Shown piece after piece: positions 25,585 to 32,694 of a stretch of DNA of 53,162 nt. The notes below the pieces were generated by a model, which was given only the letters and a program-made list of their open reading frames with translations, made no database searches and was not told the DNA's origin. Origin of the DNA: an uncultured Clostridia bacterium (GTDB lineage Bacteria; Bacillota; Clostridia; TANB77; CAG-508); NCBI GenBank assembly GCA_944388805.1, contig CALXKE010000012.1:1-53162 (forward strand). Reading direction: 5' to 3'. A program made the position numbers and the translations under genes. The first letter of the stretch is position 1. Each line of letters opens with the position of its first letter.

Positions 25585-26118
25585 ATGAACAAAAATAATC
25601 AAAAAGGTGTTACACTAGTTGTATTAACAATTGCAATAATTGTTTTAATCATTTTAGCGGGCATAATGATTCATATTGGAACAAAATCAATTCAACAGGC
25701 AAATTTAGAAGGACTAAAAACGAATATGTTATTAATTGAAACAAAGGCAAGAGAATTTGTTGAAAATGCAAGTTTTGATTTAGGGATAGACCCACAAAAT
25801 GCCACTGATGAGATGAAAACAAATGCACAAAGTGAATTAAATGGTGAAAACAAAGGAACATTAGTGACTTCTGATGATGGTATAATAAGTCAATTGCTAA
25901 ATATAGGTATCAGTCAAGAAGATATTGACAGTGAAAATGTATATAAACTAACAACAGAAAATCTAGAAAAGATGGGAATTAATAATGTAGAATCCAATGA
26001 TGAAAAAGGATGGTATGTAATTGTATACAATATAGATGATACAACTGCAGAAATTTATCATACAATTGGATATGATGGAAAATATTCTTTAACCGATATT
26101 GAACAAATAGAATTATGA
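25585..26118 (+). CDS. Type IV pilin-like (prepilin) protein
   Basis: The 177-residue protein begins with a short basic leader NKNNQKG followed by VTLVVLTIAIIVLIILAGI, the cleavage/methylation site and hydrophobic N-helix of type IV (pseudo)pilins. Glu at position +5 of the mature protein, normally conserved, is replaced by Val, so assembly may differ. The globular part is acidic. No prepilin peptidase, ATPase or platform gene is in the window. It could be a stand-alone pseudopilin or a surface protein using the same export signal. RNase HII follows after 7 bp. Confidence 0.7.
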   Translation: MNKNNQKGVTLVVLTIAIIVLIILAGIMIHIGTKSIQQANLEGLKTNMLLIETKAREFVENASFDLGIDPQNATDEMKTNAQSELNGENKGTLVTSDDGIISQLLNIGISQEDIDSENVYKLTTENLEKMGINNVESNDEKGWYVIVYNIDDTTAEIYHTIGYDGKYSLTDIEQIEL

Positions 26119-26125
26119 GAAAAGC

Positions 26126-26821
26126 ATGCATAATAACATCAAAGATTTTTATGTACGAATGACCAAGAAAAATAAGGAAAGAAGTGTGGAGACAATAAAA
26201 GAAAAAGAATTAGAAAGATTAACCAATTTAAAAAGTATGGAAAAAGAACTTTACGATAAGGGATTTGAATATATTTGTGGAATAGATGAAGCAGGAAGAG
26301 GACCATTAGCTGGTCCTGTTGTTGTTGCAGGGGTCATTATGCCTAAAGATTCTATGATAGAAGGAGTCAATGATTCTAAAAAGGTATCAGAAAAGAAAAG
26401 AGAAAAGTTATATGATATGATTTTAGAAGAAGCCATCAGTTATTCTGTTGCCATTATTGGACAAGATGTGATAGATGATATCAATATTTTAAATGCAACC
26501 AAACAAGGTGTTACAACAGTAGTAGAAGAATTAGATGTAAAACCAAATTTAATATTAGTAGATGCACTAACACATATTAACACAAAGGGAATTCCTTATG
26601 ATTCCATTATCAAAGGAGATGCTAAATGTTATAACATAGCAGCTGCATCGATTATTGCAAAAGTAACAAGGGATAGAATTATGCGTGAGTGGGATGAAAT
26701 CTATCCACAATATGGTTTTATTAATCATAAAGGATATGGAACAGCTAAGCATATTGAAGCATTAAAAGAATATGGACCATGTCCAATACATAGAAAAACA
26801 TTCATTAAACATTTTGTATAA
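26126..26821 (+). CDS. rnhB: Ribonuclease HII
   Basis: RNase HII cleaves the RNA strand of RNA-DNA hybrids and removes misincorporated ribonucleotides. Catalytic motifs are CGIDEAGRGPLAGPVV (first Asp-Glu pair), LVDAL (third acid) and KGDAKCYNIAAASIIAKV with the conserved Asp/Lys. At 231 residues the length is typical. The ATG at 26126 has a weak site; the GTG at 26186 sits behind AAGGAAAG and would give about 211 residues, so the start is uncertain. It is probably co-transcribed with the upstream pilin-like gene. Confidence 0.92.
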   Translation: MHNNIKDFYVRMTKKNKERSVETIKEKELERLTNLKSMEKELYDKGFEYICGIDEAGRGPLAGPVVVAGVIMPKDSMIEGVNDSKKVSEKKREKLYDMILEEAISYSVAIIGQDVIDDINILNATKQGVTTVVEELDVKPNLILVDALTHINTKGIPYDSIIKGDAKCYNIAAASIIAKVTRDRIMREWDEIYPQYGFINHKGYGTAKHIEALKEYGPCPIHRKTFIKHFV

Positions 26822-26916
26822 GAAAATAACAAAAAAATAGAGAGAACAGTATTCTATAAATATGCAATATATAATCAAACATTAGGTATTTTAGCATACA
26901 GAAGGAGTGGGAAAAG

Positions 26917-28221
26917 GTGAACATTTTAGAAATTATAGAAAAAAAGAGAGATAAAAAAGAATTATCAAAGACAGAAATCGAGTACTTTATTGAAGGATAT
27001 ACACATGATAAAATAGTAGATTATCAAGCTGCTGCACTAATCATGGCAATGTATTTAAATGGAATGACAAAACAAGAAACAACAGATATGACAATAGCAA
27101 TGGCAAACTCAGGAGAACAATTAGATTTATCAAAATTAAATGAAATCATTGTTGATAAACACTCAACAGGAGGAGTAGGAGATAAAGTATCTTTAATCTT
27201 ATTACCGCTAGTTGCCTCTTTAGGTGTACCAGTTGCAAAAATGTCTGGAAGAGGATTGGGATTTACAGGAGGAACAGTTGATAAATTAGAATCTATACCA
27301 GGATATCAAACTGGTATTAATATCCACAAGTTTGTAGAAAATGTGGAAAAAATAGGAATCAGTATGATTTCTCAGACTTTAAATTTAGCGCCTGCAGATA
27401 AAAAGATATATAGTTTAAGAGATAGCATTTCCTGTGTAGAAAGTATTCCATTAATTGCTTCTAGTATTATGAGTAAAAAAATTGCAAGTGGAGCGCAAAA
27501 AATTGTCTTAGATGTTACTTGTGGTTCAGGAGCTTTTATGCAGTCAAAAGAAAAGGCAGAAGAATTAGCAGAGGAAATGATTGAAATTGGCAGATTAGCC
27601 AATAAGGAAACGGTATGTATACTTACCAATATGGATGAACCATTAGGATATGCTGTAGGAAACTCTTTAGAAGTCATAGAAGCCATTCAATTTTTAAAAG
27701 GGAACATGCCAGAAGATGTCAAAGAAGTGGTATTAGAGTTGGGAGCATATATGGTAAAACTTGCAGGAAAAGGAGAAAATATTGAAGAAAATAAAGCAAG
27801 ATTATTACAAAACATTGAAAATGGAAAAGGATATGAAAAATTTATACAATTAGTAGAAAATCAAGGAGGAGATGCCTCATATATAAAAGACGTTCATCAA
27901 TTTCCAAAAGCAAATTATATAGAAAATGTATATAGTGAAATAAATGGTTATATCCAAAGTATGAATGCAAAAGAAATTGGGAAAATTGTCTGTGATTTAG
28001 GAGCAGGCAGAATCCGAAAAGAAGATAATATTGATAATGCAGTTGGAATTATATTACATAAAAAAGTTTCAGATAAAGTGGAAAAAGAAGAGTTGCTAGT
28101 TACGATATATGCAAATTCAAAAGAAAAACTAGAAGAAGCGAAAAAGAAATTATTAGAAGTTATAAAAATAGAAGAACAAGAGATTAAAAAGCCAAAAATG
28201 ATATTAGAAATTATGAAATAA
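26917..28221 (+). CDS. pdp: Pyrimidine-nucleoside phosphorylase
   Basis: This enzyme splits uridine, thymidine or deoxyuridine with phosphate for nucleoside salvage. The 434-residue protein has the usual alpha domain, then VDKHSTGGVGDKVSLILLP (phosphate-binding and signature motif) and KMSGRGLGFTGGTVDKLE, and a C-terminal domain ending in the PYNP_C fold. GTG start at 26917 behind AAGGAG. Substrate breadth (Pdp versus thymidine phosphorylase DeoA) follows the Firmicutes norm but is not proven by sequence. Confidence 0.9.
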   Translation: MNILEIIEKKRDKKELSKTEIEYFIEGYTHDKIVDYQAAALIMAMYLNGMTKQETTDMTIAMANSGEQLDLSKLNEIIVDKHSTGGVGDKVSLILLPLVASLGVPVAKMSGRGLGFTGGTVDKLESIPGYQTGINIHKFVENVEKIGISMISQTLNLAPADKKIYSLRDSISCVESIPLIASSIMSKKIASGAQKIVLDVTCGSGAFMQSKEKAEELAEEMIEIGRLANKETVCILTNMDEPLGYAVGNSLEVIEAIQFLKGNMPEDVKEVVLELGAYMVKLAGKGENIEENKARLLQNIENGKGYEKFIQLVENQGGDASYIKDVHQFPKANYIENVYSEINGYIQSMNAKEIGKIVCDLGAGRIRKEDNIDNAVGIILHKKVSDKVEKEELLVTIYANSKEKLEEAKKKLLEVIKIEEQEIKKPKMILEIMK

Positions 28222-28361
28222 TAAGAGTATTTATATGCATTTCTAGAAAATTAGGCAGTATTAAAAAATAGAAGAATCCATTTATGATTGGATATATATA
28301 TGTTTGGTGATATAAATTTTAAAGAATGTAAAGATAAATGCTAGTTTTATAAAACCAGTAT

Positions 28362-28390
28362 TTGAAAAATTATGTAAATTGTGTTATAAT
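28362..28390 (+). promoter_or_regulatory. Strong promoter for the structured RNA
   Basis: TTGAAA (28362-28367), 17 bp and TATAAT (28385-28390) end just before the folded region starting at 28395. Between pdp and this promoter (28222-28361) only small AT-rich hairpins are seen. Confidence 0.8.
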
Positions 28391-28394
28391 TAAA

Positions 28395-28636
28395 GTTGGA
28401 ACTCGTCAACATTGATTCAGTAGAAAGGAGGTGCTCCCGATGGGAACACTTAAAGATGAGCCATCAACTCATCAACCAGAATCAATTATGACCATCCTGT
28501 CTCTTTATACAGATGGATGGTTTGTGGAGGACATCGAAGAAAGATTCGATGAAGTGAAAAAGTATGCTGTTAAGTAAATGGTAAACTTTTTCAGCTCCAA
28601 AAGTTTTCCCCCCACTTCGGTGGGGGATTTTTTTTG
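28395..28636 (+). ncRNA. Highly structured non-coding RNA candidate with its own promoter and terminator
   Basis: Nearly the whole 240 nt can pair. Stems: TTGGA 28396-28400/TCCAA 28596-28600 (closing); TTGATTC 28412-28418/GAATCAA 28479-28485, enclosing hairpins at 28431-28449 and 28455-28473; ACCATCC 28491-28497/GGATGGT 28515-28521 with TGT/ACA continuing inside; CATCGAA 28532-28538/TTCGATG 28545-28551; GAAAAAGT 28556-28563/ACTTTTTC 28585-28592. A CCCCCAC-TTCG-GTGGGGG terminator with eight T follows. GC is far above the surroundings, as expected for folded RNA in AT-rich genomes. Size and clostridial setting recall raiA-motif RNA, but I cannot confirm the class. A 45-codon ORF (28440-28577) overlaps it and could be an alternative reading. 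Confidence 0.72.
28605..28636 (+). terminator. UUCG-capped terminator of the structured RNA
   Basis: CCCCCAC (28609-28615), TTCG loop, GTGGGGG (28620-28626), then a T-run from 28628. It is the strongest intrinsic terminator in the window. Confidence 0.95.
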
Positions 28637-28745
28637 TTGTATAGGTAAAATCGCTTTTTTATTGAATAAAAAACATCATTATTCAGAAAAATTGCTATGT
28701 AATTTTTCGTGTCGACAAATAAAATAAAAATTTTATCTAAAACTC

Positions 28746-28774
28746 TACAAAAAATAAGAAAATAGTGATATAAT
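28746..28774 (+). promoter_or_regulatory. Probable promoter of the small membrane protein-cdaA operon
   Basis: TACAAA (28746-28751), 17 bp and TATAAT (28769-28774). The leader to 28901 is long (about 120 nt) without an obvious known element. Confidence 0.55.
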
Positions 28775-28900
28775 ATAAATGTTAGTATAAACTTTTTATA
28801 TAAAAATCATGTAAATACTTAGATATATAAAGAAAAATTTATATAGGGCGGTATATAAATAAAAATAACCTATATGATAAAAAGAAAGGAATGAGCAATT

Positions 28901-29050
28901 ATGAAAAAAGAAAAAAATCAACAAGAAAAAGTAAAGAAAACAAAACATTATGATAAAGGAAGAATTTTTGTAAAAGTCATGGCAGGTTTTTTAGCAATAT
29001 TAATGATATTAGCAACAGCTTCAACACTAATATATTCACTAATGATATAA
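28901..29050 (+). CDS. Small single-pass membrane protein upstream of cdaA
   Basis: ATG 28901 to TAA 29048 encodes 49 residues: a Lys-rich hydrophilic N-terminus (MKKEKNQQEKVKKTKHYDKG) and one transmembrane helix (about residues 27-48). The site AAGAAAGGAATGAGC is well placed. It lies 16 bp before cdaA and must share its transcript, so a regulatory or assembly role for the cyclase is a reasonable guess. I recognise no family. Confidence 0.75.
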   Translation: MKKEKNQQEKVKKTKHYDKGRIFVKVMAGFLAILMILATASTLIYSLMI

Positions 29051-29066
29051 TAAAAGAGGTAAAAAT

Positions 29067-30014
29067 ATGATAATTGATTTTGGAATGAATTGGGAAAATT
29101 TTTATACAGATAATATTGTAGGATATATAAAATCATTACAAGAAAATCCATTTGAATTGATTACATTAATTATTGATTTAGCAATCGTAATATTTTTAAT
29201 ATATTCCTTTTTAAAAGTTGTAAAAGGATCTAGAGCATGGCAGTTAATTAAAGGAATTGTCTTATTGATTATCATTACTTGGCTTAGTGGATTATTCAAC
29301 TTGCAAATTTTAAATTGGATTTTAACAGGTATCATGAACTTAGGAGTGATTGCTATTATTGTTATATTCCAGCCAGAATTAAGAAGAGGACTTGAACAAT
29401 TAGGAACCAACAAATTTACAAAGTTTTTTGGAATTGACAAGGACTTAGCAACCAAAACCAAAGAAGATATTTATAAAATTGTCATTGCAGCAGTAGAATT
29501 ATCAAAAAGTAAAACAGGTGCTTTAATCGTTATAGAAAGAGATATAAAAATACAAGATGTTGTAGCTAGTGGAATACCTATGAATGCAGATGTGTCTCCT
29601 CAATTATTAGTTAATATTTTTGAACCAAAAACACCATTACATGATGGAGCAGTTATTATTTCAGGAAATAAAATAGCAGCAGCAGCCTGTGTATTGCCAC
29701 TTGCAGATGATAATGATATAGCAAAAGAATTAGGAACAAGACATAGAGCAGCAATCGGAATATCAAAAGAATCTGATAGCATTGTAGTAGTTGTTTCAGA
29801 GGAAACAGGAAAAATTTCTATTGCAAAAGATGGAACTTTGATTGCAGACGTTAGTGAGGAAGCTTTGAAAAAGATATTAATTACGAATGTAGTAACAAAA
29901 AGATTTGCAGTAGAAAAAAGAGAAAGAAGAAATAAAATAAGAGAAATAAGGGAAAAATTACGTAAAGAAAAGCAAGAAGAGAAAGCCAAAGAAGAGGAAG
30001 AAAAGAAAGAATAA
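29067..30014 (+). CDS. cdaA: Diadenylate cyclase CdaA (c-di-AMP synthase)
   Basis: CdaA makes c-di-AMP from two ATP; the messenger controls potassium/osmolyte transport and wall homeostasis. The 315-residue protein has three helices (about residues 30-105) and a DisA_N/DAC domain with DGA at 193-195 and GTRHR at 223-227, both catalytic. The charged Lys/Glu tail is longer than usual. The usual partner CdaR (YbbR repeats) and glmM do not follow; truA does. ATG 29067 follows AAGAGG. Confidence 0.95.
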   Translation: MIIDFGMNWENFYTDNIVGYIKSLQENPFELITLIIDLAIVIFLIYSFLKVVKGSRAWQLIKGIVLLIIITWLSGLFNLQILNWILTGIMNLGVIAIIVIFQPELRRGLEQLGTNKFTKFFGIDKDLATKTKEDIYKIVIAAVELSKSKTGALIVIERDIKIQDVVASGIPMNADVSPQLLVNIFEPKTPLHDGAVIISGNKIAAAACVLPLADDNDIAKELGTRHRAAIGISKESDSIVVVVSEETGKISIAKDGTLIADVSEEALKKILITNVVTKRFAVEKRERRNKIREIREKLRKEKQEEKAKEEEEKKE

Positions 30015-30037
30015 AAGTCGCATATTGCGACTTTTAT
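30012..30037 (+). terminator. cdaA terminator
   Basis: TAAAAGTCGCA/TGCGACTTTTA is an 11-bp stem with a 3-nt loop overlapping the stop codon; T residues are built into the arm. Confidence 0.8.
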
Positions 30038-30180
30038 TGATTACTTTGCATTGAATATCTTTGGATAATGTTTAATTAAATAAAAATTAGAAAAGAGTGA
30101 ATATGTATTTTTTATAGAAATATATATAAATGAGCCATTATAATAGATGAATAAGGATTTGAGAAAGAGGAATTTGAATT

Positions 30181-30924
30181 ATGAGAAATATAAAATTAGT
30201 GATTGAATATGATGGGAAAGACTTTAATGGGTGGCAAAAACAACCAACAAAATTAAATATTCAAGGTGAAATTGAAAGGGCAATTAAACAAATAACAGGT
30301 GAAGAGGTGGACTTAACAGCTTCTGGAAGGACAGATGCAGGGGTTCATGCGTTTGGACAAGTAGCTAATTTTAAAACAAACTCGAATATACCAATTGAAA
30401 AAATTCCAATAGCGTTAAACTCTAATTTAAAAAAGTCAATTGTCATAAAATCAGCAGAAGAAGTTGAAGAAAGATTTCATAGTCGATTGAATTGTAAAAG
30501 AAAAACGTATCGATATATTATTAATAATTCAAAATATGGAACAGCAATTTATAGAAATTTAGAAACCCATATACCCATGAAACTAGATATACAAAAAATG
30601 CAAGAAGCAGTAAAATATTTTGAAGGAGAACATGATTTTAAAGCATTTAAAGCAAGTGGAACAAGTAGCAAAAGTAGTGTAAGAACAATTTATAAAGCAA
30701 AAGTGATTGATGCAGGAAATGAAAGAATTTATATTGAGTTAACCGGAAACGGTTTTTTATATAATATGGTAAGAATTATTGCAGGAACTCTTGTGGAAGT
30801 AGGATTGGGAAAAATAGAACCAAATGAAATAAAAACAATTATCGAATCACAAAAAAGGGAAAAGGCAGGAAAAACATTGCCACCACAAGGTTTATACTTA
30901 GTTAGTGTGGAATATGAAAAATAA
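30181..30924 (+). CDS. truA: tRNA pseudouridine(38-40) synthase
   Basis: TruA converts uridines 38-40 of the tRNA anticodon arm to pseudouridine. The 247-residue length is standard. The catalytic Asp52 lies in SGRTDAGVHA, and later motifs FLYNMVRIIAGTLVEVG and the closing PPQGLYLVSV are typical. ATG 30181 has a modest purine-rich GAAAGAGG site. Monocistronic by appearance. Confidence 0.95.
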   Translation: MRNIKLVIEYDGKDFNGWQKQPTKLNIQGEIERAIKQITGEEVDLTASGRTDAGVHAFGQVANFKTNSNIPIEKIPIALNSNLKKSIVIKSAEEVEERFHSRLNCKRKTYRYIINNSKYGTAIYRNLETHIPMKLDIQKMQEAVKYFEGEHDFKAFKASGTSSKSSVRTIYKAKVIDAGNERIYIELTGNGFLYNMVRIIAGTLVEVGLGKIEPNEIKTIIESQKREKAGKTLPPQGLYLVSVEYEK

Positions 30925-31014
30925 GATAATGTAATTGATATTTACTTTTCATAATATGAACAAAGTAATTGGATTATGCATAAAATATAGTAAAAAGAAA
31001 AAAGGAGAAAGCAT

Positions 31015-31656
31015 ATGAATACAATTTTACTTATATTTTTTGCAATACCATTAGCTGTGATTATATTTTCCATAGCATTACAAAAAATCTTGAAATGTCC
31101 GGCATTAGTTGCAGGAATTATATTTGCAATAGGTGTTATTATCACATTTATTATAGGAAATCTAATTGTTTTAGCAGCTACTTTGGTTTATACATTAATT
31201 AGTTATATAACGGCATTAATTACTTGTTTGATAAAGAGATTTTGTAATAATGATGATGATAATTGCTGCAGAAGAAACTGTTGTTGGAATCATAATAACA
31301 ATAATGAAAACGATTTGTTGACCATAAGCAGTCGTTGCCAAAATAATGGAAATGGCGATTTATTAACAATTAATAGTAGTTGTGCAAATGGAAACACCAA
31401 TAATTTATTGACAATTAGTAGTAATAATAATGGAAGGGATTGCTGTTGCCATAATGATGATAATAATCATTGTGGATGTGAAAATAATAATGATTTAAAC
31501 ACAGTAAATACAATCAATGGTGTTATTAGAATTGTAGATAATAATGGAAATAATAATTGCAATAATGATGAAATATCGACTAGAATTAATGTAGTACCAA
31601 ATACTGCAAATAATGGTAGAACAGGATGCATTTGTGGAAGATATAGAAGAAGATAA
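31015..31656 (+). CDS. Membrane protein with an Asn/Cys-rich repetitive tail
   Basis: The 213-residue protein has three hydrophobic helices in residues 1-75, then an unusual tail rich in Asn, Cys, Asp and Gly. Within it a short motif, LLTISS or LLTINSS, occurs three times at about 20-residue spacing, and Cys-clusters (NCCRRNCC, CCCHNDD, HCGC) lie between. Cys/His clusters suggest metal binding or disulfide cross-linking. The ending is basic (CGRYRRR). I recognise no family. A spore-coat-like or metal-binding surface protein is possible. AAGGAG precedes ATG 31015. Confidence 0.75.
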   Translation: MNTILLIFFAIPLAVIIFSIALQKILKCPALVAGIIFAIGVIITFIIGNLIVLAATLVYTLISYITALITCLIKRFCNNDDDNCCRRNCCWNHNNNNENDLLTISSRCQNNGNGDLLTINSSCANGNTNNLLTISSNNNGRDCCCHNDDNNHCGCENNNDLNTVNTINGVIRIVDNNGNNNCNNDEISTRINVVPNTANNGRTGCICGRYRRR

Positions 31657-31776
31657 CTAAGGAAATGTGGGAACGACTCGAGGGATTTTGGGGACGGACT
31701 CATTTTTCCTTTTTTTATTTCAGTTGAAATTTTATGAAATTTATGATAACATATATCATACGAAAAGGAGGAGAAG

Positions 31777-32631
31777 ATGTTAGAAATAATAGAAGATACA
31801 ATAATAGATAGTGTAAAATTAATTCCTTTTTTATTTCTTACTTATTTACTAATGGAATACATAGAACATAAAACCAAAGAAAAAACAAAGGAAACTATAA
31901 AAAAATCAGGAAAGTTTGGGCCATTTTTCGGAGCATTACTTGGTATAGTTCCTCAATGTGGATTTTCTGTTTCTGCTACCAATTTATATGCAGCGCGAGT
32001 AATAACTTTAGGTACATTAATTGCTGTTTACTTGTCTACTTCTGATGAAATGCTACCTATATTTTTATCAGAAGGTGTAGCTGTTGATGTGATTATAAAA
32101 ATATTAGCTATTAAATTGGTTATTGGTATGATAGCTGGATTTTTAATAGATTTGTTTATACGATTAAAGCATAAAGGAAAAGAAGAAGAAGAAAAAATCA
32201 TTGATCTATGTGAAAAAGAGCATTGCCATTGTGAACATGGAATTTGGAAATCTGCATTAAAACATACTGTAAACATATTTATTTTTATATTTATCATAAC
32301 ATTTGTCATCAATTTAGCAATTTATTTTATTGGAGAAGAAACAATTGCTGGATTTATGCTAGATAGACCAATATTAGGACCAGTTATATCTGGATTGATA
32401 GGATTAATTCCAAATTGTGCTTCATCAGTTATTATTACACAAATGTATCTAGAAAATATTATATCTGTTGGCACAATGATTGCAGGTTTATTAGTTGGTG
32501 CAGGTGTGGGACTAGCAGTATTATTTAGAACCAATAAAGGCATAAAAGAAAATATAAAAATTACTATTTTGCTATATGCGATAGGTGTCATATCTGGCAT
32601 CATATTAGAATTGATAGGATTAACAATATAA
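31777..32631 (+). CDS. Putative ArsP_2-type (PF11449) metal transporter
   Basis: This 284-residue membrane protein has two homologous halves of about four helices each. The half-motifs FFGALLGIVPQCGFSVSATNLYA and ISGLIGLIPNCASSVIITQMYLE are the repeats seen in the putative manganese/heavy-metal exporter family, with a conserved P-x-C in each half. The central loop carries a His/Cys cluster (CEKEHCHCEHG) suited to metal binding. The substrate is not established. AAAGGAGGAG precedes ATG 31777. Confidence 0.82.
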   Translation: MLEIIEDTIIDSVKLIPFLFLTYLLMEYIEHKTKEKTKETIKKSGKFGPFFGALLGIVPQCGFSVSATNLYAARVITLGTLIAVYLSTSDEMLPIFLSEGVAVDVIIKILAIKLVIGMIAGFLIDLFIRLKHKGKEEEEKIIDLCEKEHCHCEHGIWKSALKHTVNIFIFIFIITFVINLAIYFIGEETIAGFMLDRPILGPVISGLIGLIPNCASSVIITQMYLENIISVGTMIAGLLVGAGVGLAVLFRTNKGIKENIKITILLYAIGVISGIILELIGLTI

Positions 32632-32640
32632 GAAACAAAA

Positions 32641-32685
32641 AACAAAGACTTACGAATTTATTTTAATCGTAAGTCTTTGTTTTTG
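32641..32685. terminator. Bidirectional terminator between convergent genes
   Basis: A perfect 15-bp stem, AACAAAGACTTACGA with its complement at 32667-32681, separates the transporter (+) and the coupling-type ATPase (-). T-tracts lie on both sides. Confidence 0.9.
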
Positions 32686-32694
32686 AACTTTTTT

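Noticed and set aside
28440-28577. 45-residue ORF with a good ribosome binding site inside the structured RNA
   Set aside because: The bases are better explained by conserved-looking helices and a dedicated terminator; the start codon itself lies in a hairpin loop. Kept only as an alternative in the ncRNA entry.
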